Source of the DNA: Lachnospiraceae bacterium
GTDB taxonomy: Bacteria > Bacillota > Clostridia > Lachnospirales > Lachnospiraceae
NCBI GenBank assembly: GCA_017431345.1
Contig: JAFRLH010000056.1
Location: 1 to 51,283 of the forward strand
Reading direction: 5' to 3'
Length of the DNA: 51,283 nucleotides
How positions within the stretch are numbered: position 1 is the first letter of the stretch; every line of letters begins with the position of its first letter. The notes beneath the pieces were generated by a model. That model was not told the DNA's origin. It did not search any database and saw only the letters and a list, made by a program, of their open reading frames with translations. Below are positions 26,811 through 34,462 of this stretch, piece by piece. The position numbers and the translations under genes are program-made.

Positions 26811-28036
26811 CAGACCACCGTCCCGTCCCGTGTCATAATCACACTGTTCACGAAGAATTCCACGTCTGCGCGCTGCGTCCCCGCCAGGAAATGACGGTTA
26901 ATACGCTTCTGGACGATCGTGCAGTCTTCCCGCGTTGTATTCAAAAGCAATGTCAGATACTGTCCTTTTCCATACCGGCAGACCACATCCGATCTTCTGA
27001 CCGCATGGCTGATCGCATCACCGAGCTTTGAAGACAGCTTATCCAGCGCCGGGACATCCCTCATCAGGTTCCCGTTGCGGTCCACGATCGTGCAGAGCAT
27101 GATATAAATGGACTGGCCGCCGCGCTCCAGCATCCGTTCGATCATCCGGTAGACGCCTCTGAACACCGGATAGGAACAGATATATCCGCCCGGCATATCT
27201 ACATCTGTCCCGGTCAGGGATTCCTGGATCTCATCCAGCAGCGCATACTGGTGTTCCAGCTGATTGCCCAGACGCTCCAGCAGCTCCACGGAAGTAAACG
27301 ACGGCTTAAAGCCCATTTCTTCCATGTAGTATTTCTCGGTGCTTTCATACAGCTTTCGGGCATCCTCATCCCGGCCCAGCGCAATGAGCGCTTCCATGGA
27401 GATCGCTTCCCATTCCATCAGCGGCTGGACCATTGCTGCGTGCTTCCCGAGTTCATACAGCTGATTGTAATCTTTATTCATCCTCAGCAGCACTGCCGCA
27501 TTGTGCACGCAGCGGTCGAACAGCTCCCGGTAATGTCTGTCCTCCTGCGCCACCCAGATCATGTGCGTCTGCAGCGGCAGGAATTCCCCGGTATAGATGT
27601 CCGCCGCTTTCAGATAAAGCCGCAGGCGGACATCCGGATCCTTCTCATCCTCAGCCTCGCGGAATATTCTTTCGAACTCCCAGGCGTCCACCACTACCGG
27701 GATCTCCTTTGTCCAGTAGTAGCGCCCCGCATGGCTCTCGATGAATGAAACCGCAGGCAACCCCTCTTTGGTGAGCTTTTTCTTTGTATTGTAGATAATG
27801 GTACGCAGTCCGTGGGATGCATCCTCTATATCCCGGCCTTCAAAAAGCGCCTCCAGCAGCTGCGAACGGGGGAATCCCTTCTCTCCGCTGTGAATGACCG
27901 CTTCCAGCAGCCTGACATTCTGCGAATCCCTCTCCTTCGGACCGTTCAGTACCGTCTTTCCGTTCCATGTCATGGTGAAGCCGCCCAGCGTCTCCACATA
28001 GAACACATTTTCCTTCCGGTCTTTTTTGCTGATCAT
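26810..28036 (-). CDS. BTAD/SARP-type regulator fused to a degenerate GGDEF domain with I-site
   Basis: A 408-residue transcription factor in three parts. Residues 10-108 are an OmpR/SARP-like winged helix (ETLGGFTMTWNGKTVL; the DASHGLRTIIYNTKKKL recognition helix). Residues 110-260 are a BTAD/TPR-like helical domain (DAWEFERIFREAEDE... YTGEFLP). Residues 280-400 have the GGDEF fold (YPVFRGVYRMIERML... LGDAISHAVRRSDVVCRYGKGQYLTLLL). The active-site GGDEF is GKGQY (356-360), so cyclase activity is not expected. RRSD (347-350) sits exactly five residues before it, the position of the RxxD inhibitory site that binds c-di-GMP. I infer a c-di-GMP-sensing regulator. Confidence 0.8.
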   Translation of the reverse strand: MISKKDRKENVFYVETLGGFTMTWNGKTVLNGPKERDSQNVRLLEAVIHSGEKGFPRSQLLEALFEGRDIEDASHGLRTIIYNTKKKLTKEGLPAVSFIESHAGRYYWTKEIPVVVDAWEFERIFREAEDEKDPDVRLRLYLKAADIYTGEFLPLQTHMIWVAQEDRHYRELFDRCVHNAAVLLRMNKDYNQLYELGKHAAMVQPLMEWEAISMEALIALGRDEDARKLYESTEKYYMEEMGFKPSFTSVELLERLGNQLEHQYALLDEIQESLTGTDVDMPGGYICSYPVFRGVYRMIERMLERGGQSIYIMLCTIVDRNGNLMRDVPALDKLSSKLGDAISHAVRRSDVVCRYGKGQYLTLLLNTTREDCTIVQKRINRHFLAGTQRADVEFFVNSVIMTRDGTVV

Positions 28037-28078
28037 TTCCGGTGTTTCCCTTCTCAGGCCGAGCAGCCAGTGAAATCA

Positions 28079-31000
28079 TTACTCTCCCTTGTATATTGCG
28101 CATCCGTTCCTGCCGGCTTCTTTTACATCGTAAAGCGCGGAATCCGCATCCTTGAAAATGTCTCCCTGCGGATTGTCCCTGTCGGAAAATGCCACGCCCA
28201 CGGAAAGCGATACCGGCGGCAGGTCGTCCTTCGGATTCTGCAGATTCGAATTGATCTGGCTGATCTTATTGATGACCAGCTGGCTCATGGAGCTGTTCAC
28301 ACGCGTCATGATGACCGCGAATTCGTCTCCGCCGAGCCTGCAGATCACATCGACGGAACGGAAGCTGTGCTTCAGCAGTTCCGCGACACGCTTCAGCACG
28401 CGGTCGCCGACAGCATGGCCGTAAGTATCGTTGACCTGCTTGAAATAATCGACGTCGACCAGAATCAGCGCGATATGCTCCGTGTCCACGCTCGCCATCA
28501 GCATGTCATAGGCGCCCCGGTTGAACAGGCCGGTCAGCGCGTCGTGCGAAGCAGCATGGCTCAGTTTGTCCCGTGCGTCCAGGTTTTCCTTCAGGATCGA
28601 ATTATAGGTCCTTGCAACGAAACGCAGTTCCTCCGCGCCTTCAGGGCTCATCGGCTTCTGTCCGCGCATCAATTCGACCATCTTCGTGAGCGGTCTGCGG
28701 ATCTGCTTGTTTATGAAGATGACCATAGTGAGCACAGTCAGCAGGAACACCACCGTCAGCATGGTCTGTATATTGGTAAAAACAGACATCCTGGCGGATG
28801 CGGCTTCCAGTTCCTGTCTCGAATTGCGGATCAGGGCCTGCGTACATTCGTTCACATTTTCCCTGATCCTGTCTTTGGAATGCATATAGTTGTTCCCGAA
28901 GACCATATCCTGCGCTCTCAGCTTCTTTTCTTCCGGCGTCAATGCCGTCTCCTCCGGCGTCAGCTCCACTGCTTCGATCGCCGGCGGAACATCCGTTTCC
29001 CTGTAATCGCCTGCGGCAAGCGTCAGCTTCATGGCACGGTATTCTATGTCCACCAGTTCGTTGGAAAGCTGCAGCGCCGCATTCAGGCTCCCGATCGCCT
29101 CCTTATCCTTTCCTCCAAGCAGTTCTTCCAGATCTGCCACCGCCCGGTCCCTGGTCCTGGTGACTTCGACTTCTTCAAAGAAATCATCCAGGTATTCCAC
29201 TTCGCCTGTTACCACAAAGCAGCGTACGCGGTCAGTCAGATAATCGGAACCGGACTCCATGTTGGAGGCGGCGAACTGGGCGGCAATATAGCGGTCGCTC
29301 GCATCCTCCATATTCCGGTAGCCTTTGGCAACGAACAGGTCGGAGATGAAAAGCGAAGCGGCAACAACGATCGCGACGATCATAAAAAAGCTATTGGCCG
29401 TGCGCAGATGCAGCCCGCCGGGCTTTTCTTCCGGTGCAAAGTCCTGCACCTCCGCCTCTTCCCCGTCTGCTTCCTCCTCTGCTCTGTGATCATTAACGAT
29501 ATGTTCTCCGATCTTTTTTACGGCTTCATCGACATTCTTCAGCTTTTCCGCTTTATCGGTTTCCTTCCTCTGCAGAATGAACGGTTCGAAATCTTTTGCC
29601 GGGACGGGTTTGGAGAAGAAATAACCCTGTACAAAATCGCAGCTCAGTGTCTTCAGTGTGTTGAGCTGGGCTTCGGTCTCCACGCCTTCGGCAATCACGG
29701 GAACGTGCAGATAATCCGCAATTTCCAGGATCACCTCTACCATGCGGGTGCTGCCGCCGGGCCGGAAGGCGCTCCGGACAAATTCCATATCCAGCTTCAG
29801 CGCATCCAGCGGAAGCTTGGAGAGCATGTTCAGGGAGGAATACCCCGTTCCGAAATCGTCCATTTCGATCCGGAATCCCATCTTCCTGAGTTCATGCACT
29901 TTCTCAATGATCTGCTCCGTCCCGTCCGTATAGGCGGATTCCGTGACTTCCAGCAGAAGATCGCTGCTTGTCAGGCCGAAATCACCGAGGATCGTCCCGA
30001 AAGTCTGAATCAGATCAGGATCATGCATGTCAATGCGCGATACATTGACGGAAACGGGAACGGAATAACCGAGGCGGTCTTTCCAGTCCCTGATCTGCCT
30101 TGCCGTCTCCCTCCATACATAGGTATCCAGTTCTACGATGAGCCCGCTTTTTTCAAAAAGAGGAATGAACACCCCGGGGCTGATCATGCCGAGCTCCGGA
30201 TGGATCCACCGGACCAGTGCTTCCGCGCTCGCGAGGATCGGGGTATCCGGCCGGACATCGAATTTCGGCTGATAGAATACCTGGAACTGTCTCTCCTCGA
30301 CCGCTTTCTGGAACCCTTCAATGAGCTGTTCCGCGAAAATCTCCTTCTCGTGCATCTCGCTGTCGTAGAAACCGATCGCTTTCGTTATGTTTCCTTTGAC
30401 GGTATCGGCAGCCATCTTTGCACGGTCAAAACGGCGCTCAATATCAATATTCTTGTCCGCATTGGAATAAACGCCCATGCGGATTCGCACCCTGTTGTCG
30501 GATTCCCCGTCTTCCATCAGCACGACGGAGGCCGCCTCCAGGAGCTCTTTCGGATCTTTGCGGTGCGGACAGTAGATCAGGAAAACGTCCGATTCCCTGC
30601 GGCAGACCATCCCGCCCTCTTCGGCCACCGCCTCGCGCAGATTCCCGGCGATCCTTTTGAGCACATCGTCGCCGTGCGCCTTGCCGAATCGTTCGTTGAT
30701 CGTGCGGAAATGGTTCACATCGAGCATGATGGCATCCGTTCCGACATCCGTATGGAAACGGTCGAACTGTGCAGCATAGCGGTAGAAATATTCTTTGTTA
30801 TACAGCCCTGTCAGCGGATCACGCTCCGTCTGGCTGATGATATCACGGTCTTCTGAAAGCTCGATCGTGCGCAGCACTCTCGCGAGGATGACTTCCGGCG
30901 CCGGGTACGGCTTCGGAATAAAGTCGATCGCCCCGATCTTCAGGCTTTCCACTTCCATGCTCTGTTCGGAAGTCACGACGATCACCGGGATCCTGACAAG

Positions 31001-31258
31001 ATCAACGTCGGCTCTGCAGATCTTCAGGACCTCTATCCCGTTCATCTCCGGCATCAGGATATCAAGCAGCACAAGAGAAAGCGTATGTCTGTTGGCGCGC
31101 ATCAGTTCAAGTGCTTCTTTTCCGTTTTCGGCATAGATCACTTCATATTCATTCTGCAGGATCATGCCCAGCATCTCGCGGTTGATCATTTCATCATCCG
31201 CGACGAGGATCTGCCGCCGGCCGGCGGCGGCATTGAATTTATTGATTGTATTTGCCAT
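28079..31258 (-). CDS. REC-GGDEF*-EAL-membrane sensor-GGDEF cyclic di-GMP protein
   Basis: A 1059-residue protein that can both make and degrade c-di-GMP. REC (15-135): acid pair D21/D22, phosphoacceptor D66, K116. Degenerate GGDEF (146-300): signature is ESDVF (222-226). EAL (305-565): E346, N405, E437, D467/D468, K488 and E524 all present, so it is probably an active phosphodiesterase. Then TM (about 622-643), a helical extracytoplasmic domain and TM (about 833-851). C-terminal GGDEF is intact (976-980), with RSVD I-site at 967-970. Both enzyme domains and the REC would be cytoplasmic. First gene of a three-gene operon. Confidence 0.93.
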   Translation of the reverse strand: MANTINKFNAAAGRRQILVADDEMINREMLGMILQNEYEVIYAENGKEALELMRANRHTLSLVLLDILMPEMNGIEVLKICRADVDLVRIPVIVVTSEQSMEVESLKIGAIDFIPKPYPAPEVILARVLRTIELSEDRDIISQTERDPLTGLYNKEYFYRYAAQFDRFHTDVGTDAIMLDVNHFRTINERFGKAHGDDVLKRIAGNLREAVAEEGGMVCRRESDVFLIYCPHRKDPKELLEAASVVLMEDGESDNRVRIRMGVYSNADKNIDIERRFDRAKMAADTVKGNITKAIGFYDSEMHEKEIFAEQLIEGFQKAVEERQFQVFYQPKFDVRPDTPILASAEALVRWIHPELGMISPGVFIPLFEKSGLIVELDTYVWRETARQIRDWKDRLGYSVPVSVNVSRIDMHDPDLIQTFGTILGDFGLTSSDLLLEVTESAYTDGTEQIIEKVHELRKMGFRIEMDDFGTGYSSLNMLSKLPLDALKLDMEFVRSAFRPGGSTRMVEVILEIADYLHVPVIAEGVETEAQLNTLKTLSCDFVQGYFFSKPVPAKDFEPFILQRKETDKAEKLKNVDEAVKKIGEHIVNDHRAEEEADGEEAEVQDFAPEEKPGGLHLRTANSFFMIVAIVVAASLFISDLFVAKGYRNMEDASDRYIAAQFAASNMESGSDYLTDRVRCFVVTGEVEYLDDFFEEVEVTRTRDRAVADLEELLGGKDKEAIGSLNAALQLSNELVDIEYRAMKLTLAAGDYRETDVPPAIEAVELTPEETALTPEEKKLRAQDMVFGNNYMHSKDRIRENVNECTQALIRNSRQELEAASARMSVFTNIQTMLTVVFLLTVLTMVIFINKQIRRPLTKMVELMRGQKPMSPEGAEELRFVARTYNSILKENLDARDKLSHAASHDALTGLFNRGAYDMLMASVDTEHIALILVDVDYFKQVNDTYGHAVGDRVLKRVAELLKHSFRSVDVICRLGGDEFAVIMTRVNSSMSQLVINKISQINSNLQNPKDDLPPVSLSVGVAFSDRDNPQGDIFKDADSALYDVKEAGRNGCAIYKGE

Positions 31259-31307
31259 ATCTGATCTCCCTCTGCATCATGGCGAAAGAAAGCTTTTATC
31301 CATTGTA

Positions 31308-31336
31308 ATTATAATAATGTTATGCCGCATCGTCAA
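31308..31336 (-). promoter_or_regulatory. promoter of the c-di-GMP operon
   Basis: Minus-strand TTGACG (31331-31336), exactly 17 nt, TATAAT (31308-31313). ATTGACGAT occurs twice 13 bp apart (second copy around 31344-31349), so the -35 region may also be a direct-repeat binding site for a regulator. Confidence 0.82.
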
Positions 31337-31383
31337 TCGAAATCGTCAATGTTCTGCATTTTTTATGGTCTTTTGTCGATAAT

Positions 31384-31417
31384 AAAAAACGGCAGACCAG
31401 GCGGCCTGCCGTTTTTT
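31384..31417. terminator. bidirectional terminator after the phosphohexomutase gene
   Basis: CGGCAG (390-395) pairs with CTGCCG (406-411). A6 before and T6 after give a T-run in both directions. It lies 20 nt after the stop of the 31438-33126 gene. Confidence 0.88.
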
Positions 31418-31437
31418 CATGATTTCAGGATGCTTTC

Positions 31438-33126
31438 TTATGCCAGGATCGGTTTGATCGCCTCAGCCAGCGCGTCTTTCTCCGCCTGTGCTTCCGCCAG
31501 ATCCTTTCCGAGCGTTGTGAAATAGGTCTTGATCTTCGGCTCTGTGCCGGAAGGACGGACAACAACGGTCGCGCCGTCTTCCAGTCCGTAGATCAGCACG
31601 TTCGCCTTCGGCAGTCCGGTCTCCTCGGGCTTCGCATAGTCGGTCGCCTTTACGACTTTCTTTCCGGCGAATTCCGCGGGCGGATCCTTTCTCAGGCCGT
31701 CCATGATGCCGGCCATCTTGTCCATGCCGGAAAGGCCGGGGAACTCAAAGCTGTCCACCTTGTTCAGGTAACGGCCGTACTGCGCATAGATCTCCTCCAG
31801 GCGTTCCTTGATGCTGGAGCCGATCGAACGATAATAAGCAGCCATCTCGCAGATCAGCATGGAGCCGATGATGGCATCCTTGTCGCGGACATACGGTCCT
31901 GCCAGATATCCGTAGCTCTCTTCGAATCCGAAGATGAATCTGTCGACTTCACCGGCTGCTTCCAGACCCGCGATCTGATCGCCGATCCACTTGAATCCGG
32001 TAAGGACATTGCGCATCTCAACACCGTAATGCGCTGCAACAGCGTCTGCCAGCGGAGTGGAAACGATGGATTTTACAGCTACCGCGTTCTGCGGCATGGT
32101 TCCCTTCTCGATCCTTCCTGCGCAGATGTAGTCCAGAAGGAGAACGCCCATCTCATTTCCGCTGACCAGCTCGTAGGAGCCGTCCGGGCACTTCATGGCG
32201 ATGCCGACACGGTCCGCATCGGGATCGGTCGCCAGCATCAGATCGGCGCCGGTCTTCTTCGCAAGCTCAAGGCCCTTCTCCAGCGCGGCATAGATCTCGG
32301 GATTCGGATAGGAGCAGGTGGTGAAGTAGCCGTTCGGATACTCCTGCTCGGGAACGATGGTGATATCTGTGATGCCCATGTCTTTCAGGACACGGGTAAC
32401 GGGCACAAGACCGGTTCCGTTCAGCGGGGAATAAACCAGCTTCAGGCCTGCTGTCTTGCAGAGACCGGGTCTTACCTGGCGCGCTTCGATGGCTTCATAA
32501 AGTGCTTCCTTGCAGTCGTCGCCGACAAATTTGATCAGGCCCTTCTCCACGCCCTCTGCGAAACTCATGTACTTCGCGCCTGTCAGCACGTCGGTCTTCT
32601 GGATCGAATCATATACGACCGCAGCGGCATCGTCCGTCATCTGGCAGCCGTCCGGTCCGTAAGCCTTATAGCCGTTGTACTGCGCCGGATTGTGGGAAGC
32701 GGTCACCATGATGCCGGCGTTGCAGTTATAATAACGCGTTGCAAAAGAAAGCGCAGGAACAGGCATCAGCTCGTCATAGATCCTTACCTTGATGCCGTTC
32801 GCCGCCAGAACACCGGCAGCATCCCTGGCAAAGTTCCAGCCCTTCAGGCGGCTGTCATAGCTGATGGCAACGGTCTGTGTGCTGCCCTGCGTCTTTACCC
32901 AGTCGGCAACGCCCTGCGTAGCCTGGCGGACGACCCAGATATTCATCCGGTTGGTGCCCGCGCCGAGCGTACCGCGAAGGCCGGCAGTACCGAATTTCAG
33001 CGCGACCGCAAAACGTTCCTTGATCGCGTCGTCATCCCCTTCGATGTTGCGCAGTTCCGTGCCGAGATCCACATCCAGCAGATCAGCTTCCAGCCAGCGT
33101 TTGTATTCATCCTGATACATATTCAT
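31438..33126 (-). CDS. phosphoglucomutase/phosphomannomutase (alpha-D-phosphohexomutase)
   Basis: Interconverts hexose 1- and 6-phosphates. It resembles PgcA-type alpha-phosphoglucomutases in length (562 residues). The catalytic serine loop is VTASHNPAQYNGYKAYGPDGCQM (about 138-160), the metal loop is TDPDADRVGIA (about 302-312), the sugar loop is FGFEESYGYL (about 396-405) and the phosphate loop is RPSGTEPKIK (about 526). It is flanked by terminators on both sides and is probably monocistronic. It would supply UDP-glucose and cell-surface glycan pathways. The specificity for glucose or mannose is not decided by sequence alone. Confidence 0.94.
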   Translation of the reverse strand: MNMYQDEYKRWLEADLLDVDLGTELRNIEGDDDAIKERFAVALKFGTAGLRGTLGAGTNRMNIWVVRQATQGVADWVKTQGSTQTVAISYDSRLKGWNFARDAAGVLAANGIKVRIYDELMPVPALSFATRYYNCNAGIMVTASHNPAQYNGYKAYGPDGCQMTDDAAAVVYDSIQKTDVLTGAKYMSFAEGVEKGLIKFVGDDCKEALYEAIEARQVRPGLCKTAGLKLVYSPLNGTGLVPVTRVLKDMGITDITIVPEQEYPNGYFTTCSYPNPEIYAALEKGLELAKKTGADLMLATDPDADRVGIAMKCPDGSYELVSGNEMGVLLLDYICAGRIEKGTMPQNAVAVKSIVSTPLADAVAAHYGVEMRNVLTGFKWIGDQIAGLEAAGEVDRFIFGFEESYGYLAGPYVRDKDAIIGSMLICEMAAYYRSIGSSIKERLEEIYAQYGRYLNKVDSFEFPGLSGMDKMAGIMDGLRKDPPAEFAGKKVVKATDYAKPEETGLPKANVLIYGLEDGATVVVRPSGTEPKIKTYFTTLGKDLAEAQAEKDALAEAIKPILA

Positions 33127-33233
33127 CCCGTCCTTTTCTTGTCCTTATTTTAGTGGAAATTGCTATATCATAAGATTACCTGATTACGTAGAATATCTCA
33201 AGCATTAAATTCGTAAAATTTTCGGACAGACGC

Positions 33234-33258
33234 AAAAAAGCTGCCGCAGCAGCTTTTT
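33234..33258 (-). terminator. rho-independent terminator after degV
   Basis: GCTGC/GCAGC (240-244, 249-253) with loop CGCA, flanked by A6 and T5. The minus-strand T-run directly follows the stem, and the site begins 4 nt after the degV-family stop. Confidence 0.9.
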
Positions 33259-33262
33259 ACGT

Positions 33263-34150
33263 TCAGTCTTCTCTCAGATCGCCCCAGAAAAAGAGGGCGA
33301 GCGTCCCGGGGCCGGTGTGGCTGCCGATCGTCGCGCCGATCGGGAAGATCTGCACTTTCCCGTTCAGATCCGGGAACTTTCTTTCGATCATGGCAGCGAT
33401 CATTTCCGCCTGTTCCTGACGGAGCGAATGGCAGAGAAAGCATTTTTCGGAATAAGCCGCGCCGTCCTGTGCATGCTTCTCCATCATTTCCACGGTCCTC
33501 TGCATCACCTTTTTCATCCCGCGTATTTTCTCACGGGGAGTGAGCTTGCCTTCATGATCCACGTTCAGAAGCGGGCAGATATTCAGCAGCTGGCCGAACA
33601 TGCCCGCTGTTTTGGATATTCTGCCGCCGCGGATATAATATGTCAGATCCGTGGAATAGAACCAGTGATGCACTTTGCGTTTGTTCTCTTCCGCCCACGC
33701 ATACAGTTCATCGATGCCCATCCCCGCATCTCTCAGATCAGCAAGCTTATCCACGAACAATCCGTATCCGCTCGAGGCGCCGAGGGAATCGACCACGCAG
33801 ATCTTCCGGTCCGGATATAATTCCATCAGGTCCTCCCGTGCGATCATGGCGGACTGATAGGTCCCCGAGATGCCGGAAGAAACGGTAACGTGCAGGATAT
33901 CCAGCCCCTGTTCCAGATACGGCTTCCAGAAATCACTGTATTCACTGACGGAGATCTGCGATGTTTTCGTATCCGCGCCGGCGTCCATCCGTTTGAACAG
34001 TTCTTCCGGCGAAATGCTGTCTCCGCAGTCATCCAGATATTCCACCCCGTCCAGTTCGAAGTGGAAAAATACTACTTTGATGTCTCTTTCCCTAAAATGC
34101 TCTTTCGAAAGATCCGCTGTCGAACAGCAGGTCAGTACATAATTTCCCAT
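33263..34150 (-). CDS. DegV family fatty acid-binding protein
   Basis: DegV/FakB proteins bind a fatty acid and present it to the kinase FakA for phosphorylation. The 295-residue protein has the N-terminal STADLS motif (residues 11-16), TSQISVSEY (about 63-71), TVSSGISGTYQSA (about 86-98) with the fatty-acid phosphate loop, VVDSLGASSGYGLFVD (about 118-133) and IRGGRISKTAGMFG (about 178-191), all family features. No fakA is nearby, which is common because FakB paralogues are scattered. Stand-alone gene with its own terminator. Confidence 0.93.
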   Translation of the reverse strand: MGNYVLTCCSTADLSKEHFRERDIKVVFFHFELDGVEYLDDCGDSISPEELFKRMDAGADTKTSQISVSEYSDFWKPYLEQGLDILHVTVSSGISGTYQSAMIAREDLMELYPDRKICVVDSLGASSGYGLFVDKLADLRDAGMGIDELYAWAEENKRKVHHWFYSTDLTYYIRGGRISKTAGMFGQLLNICPLLNVDHEGKLTPREKIRGMKKVMQRTVEMMEKHAQDGAAYSEKCFLCHSLRQEQAEMIAAMIERKFPDLNGKVQIFPIGATIGSHTGPGTLALFFWGDLRED

Positions 34151-34398
34151 GTTCTTTCTTCTCCTTTAGCGTCTCTGCAGACGCCAGAAACATAATTTGA
34201 CTACAGTCTCTGTCTGACTATCCCCCCGCTATCTTATACGATTTTCTGTTTTAAGTCTACCCTTTCATGCCTGCAGCGTCCCCCGGGGCACACCTGTACG
34301 CTTATGCGCCCCTCCGCATTCCGCCTGCAGGCGCCGGTGTGTTTTGTTCCGGCTTTTCCCGTACTTTTTGCTTTTTATCTGCAGCGATCAGTGATATA

Positions 34399-34413
34399 TT
34401 GATACTGTATCAA
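34399..34413. promoter_or_regulatory. candidate operator upstream of the OYE-type reductase gene
   Basis: TTGATACTGTATCAA is a perfect 7-bp inverted repeat around one central base, 50 bp before the chosen start of the reductase gene. Its position overlaps where a promoter should lie, so a repressor could bind here. No -10/-35 pair with good spacing was found. Confidence 0.5.
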
Positions 34414-34462
34414 AAACCTATCATTGTATTATTTTGCGGCAGTACAGAAAGGAGAAGTACAG

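Noticed and set aside
27812-30856. Plus-strand open frame of 1014 codons
   Set aside because: It is antisense to the 28079-31258 GGDEF/EAL gene and the BTAD gene, with no RBS and no recognisable domain. Both minus-strand products show complete domain sets.
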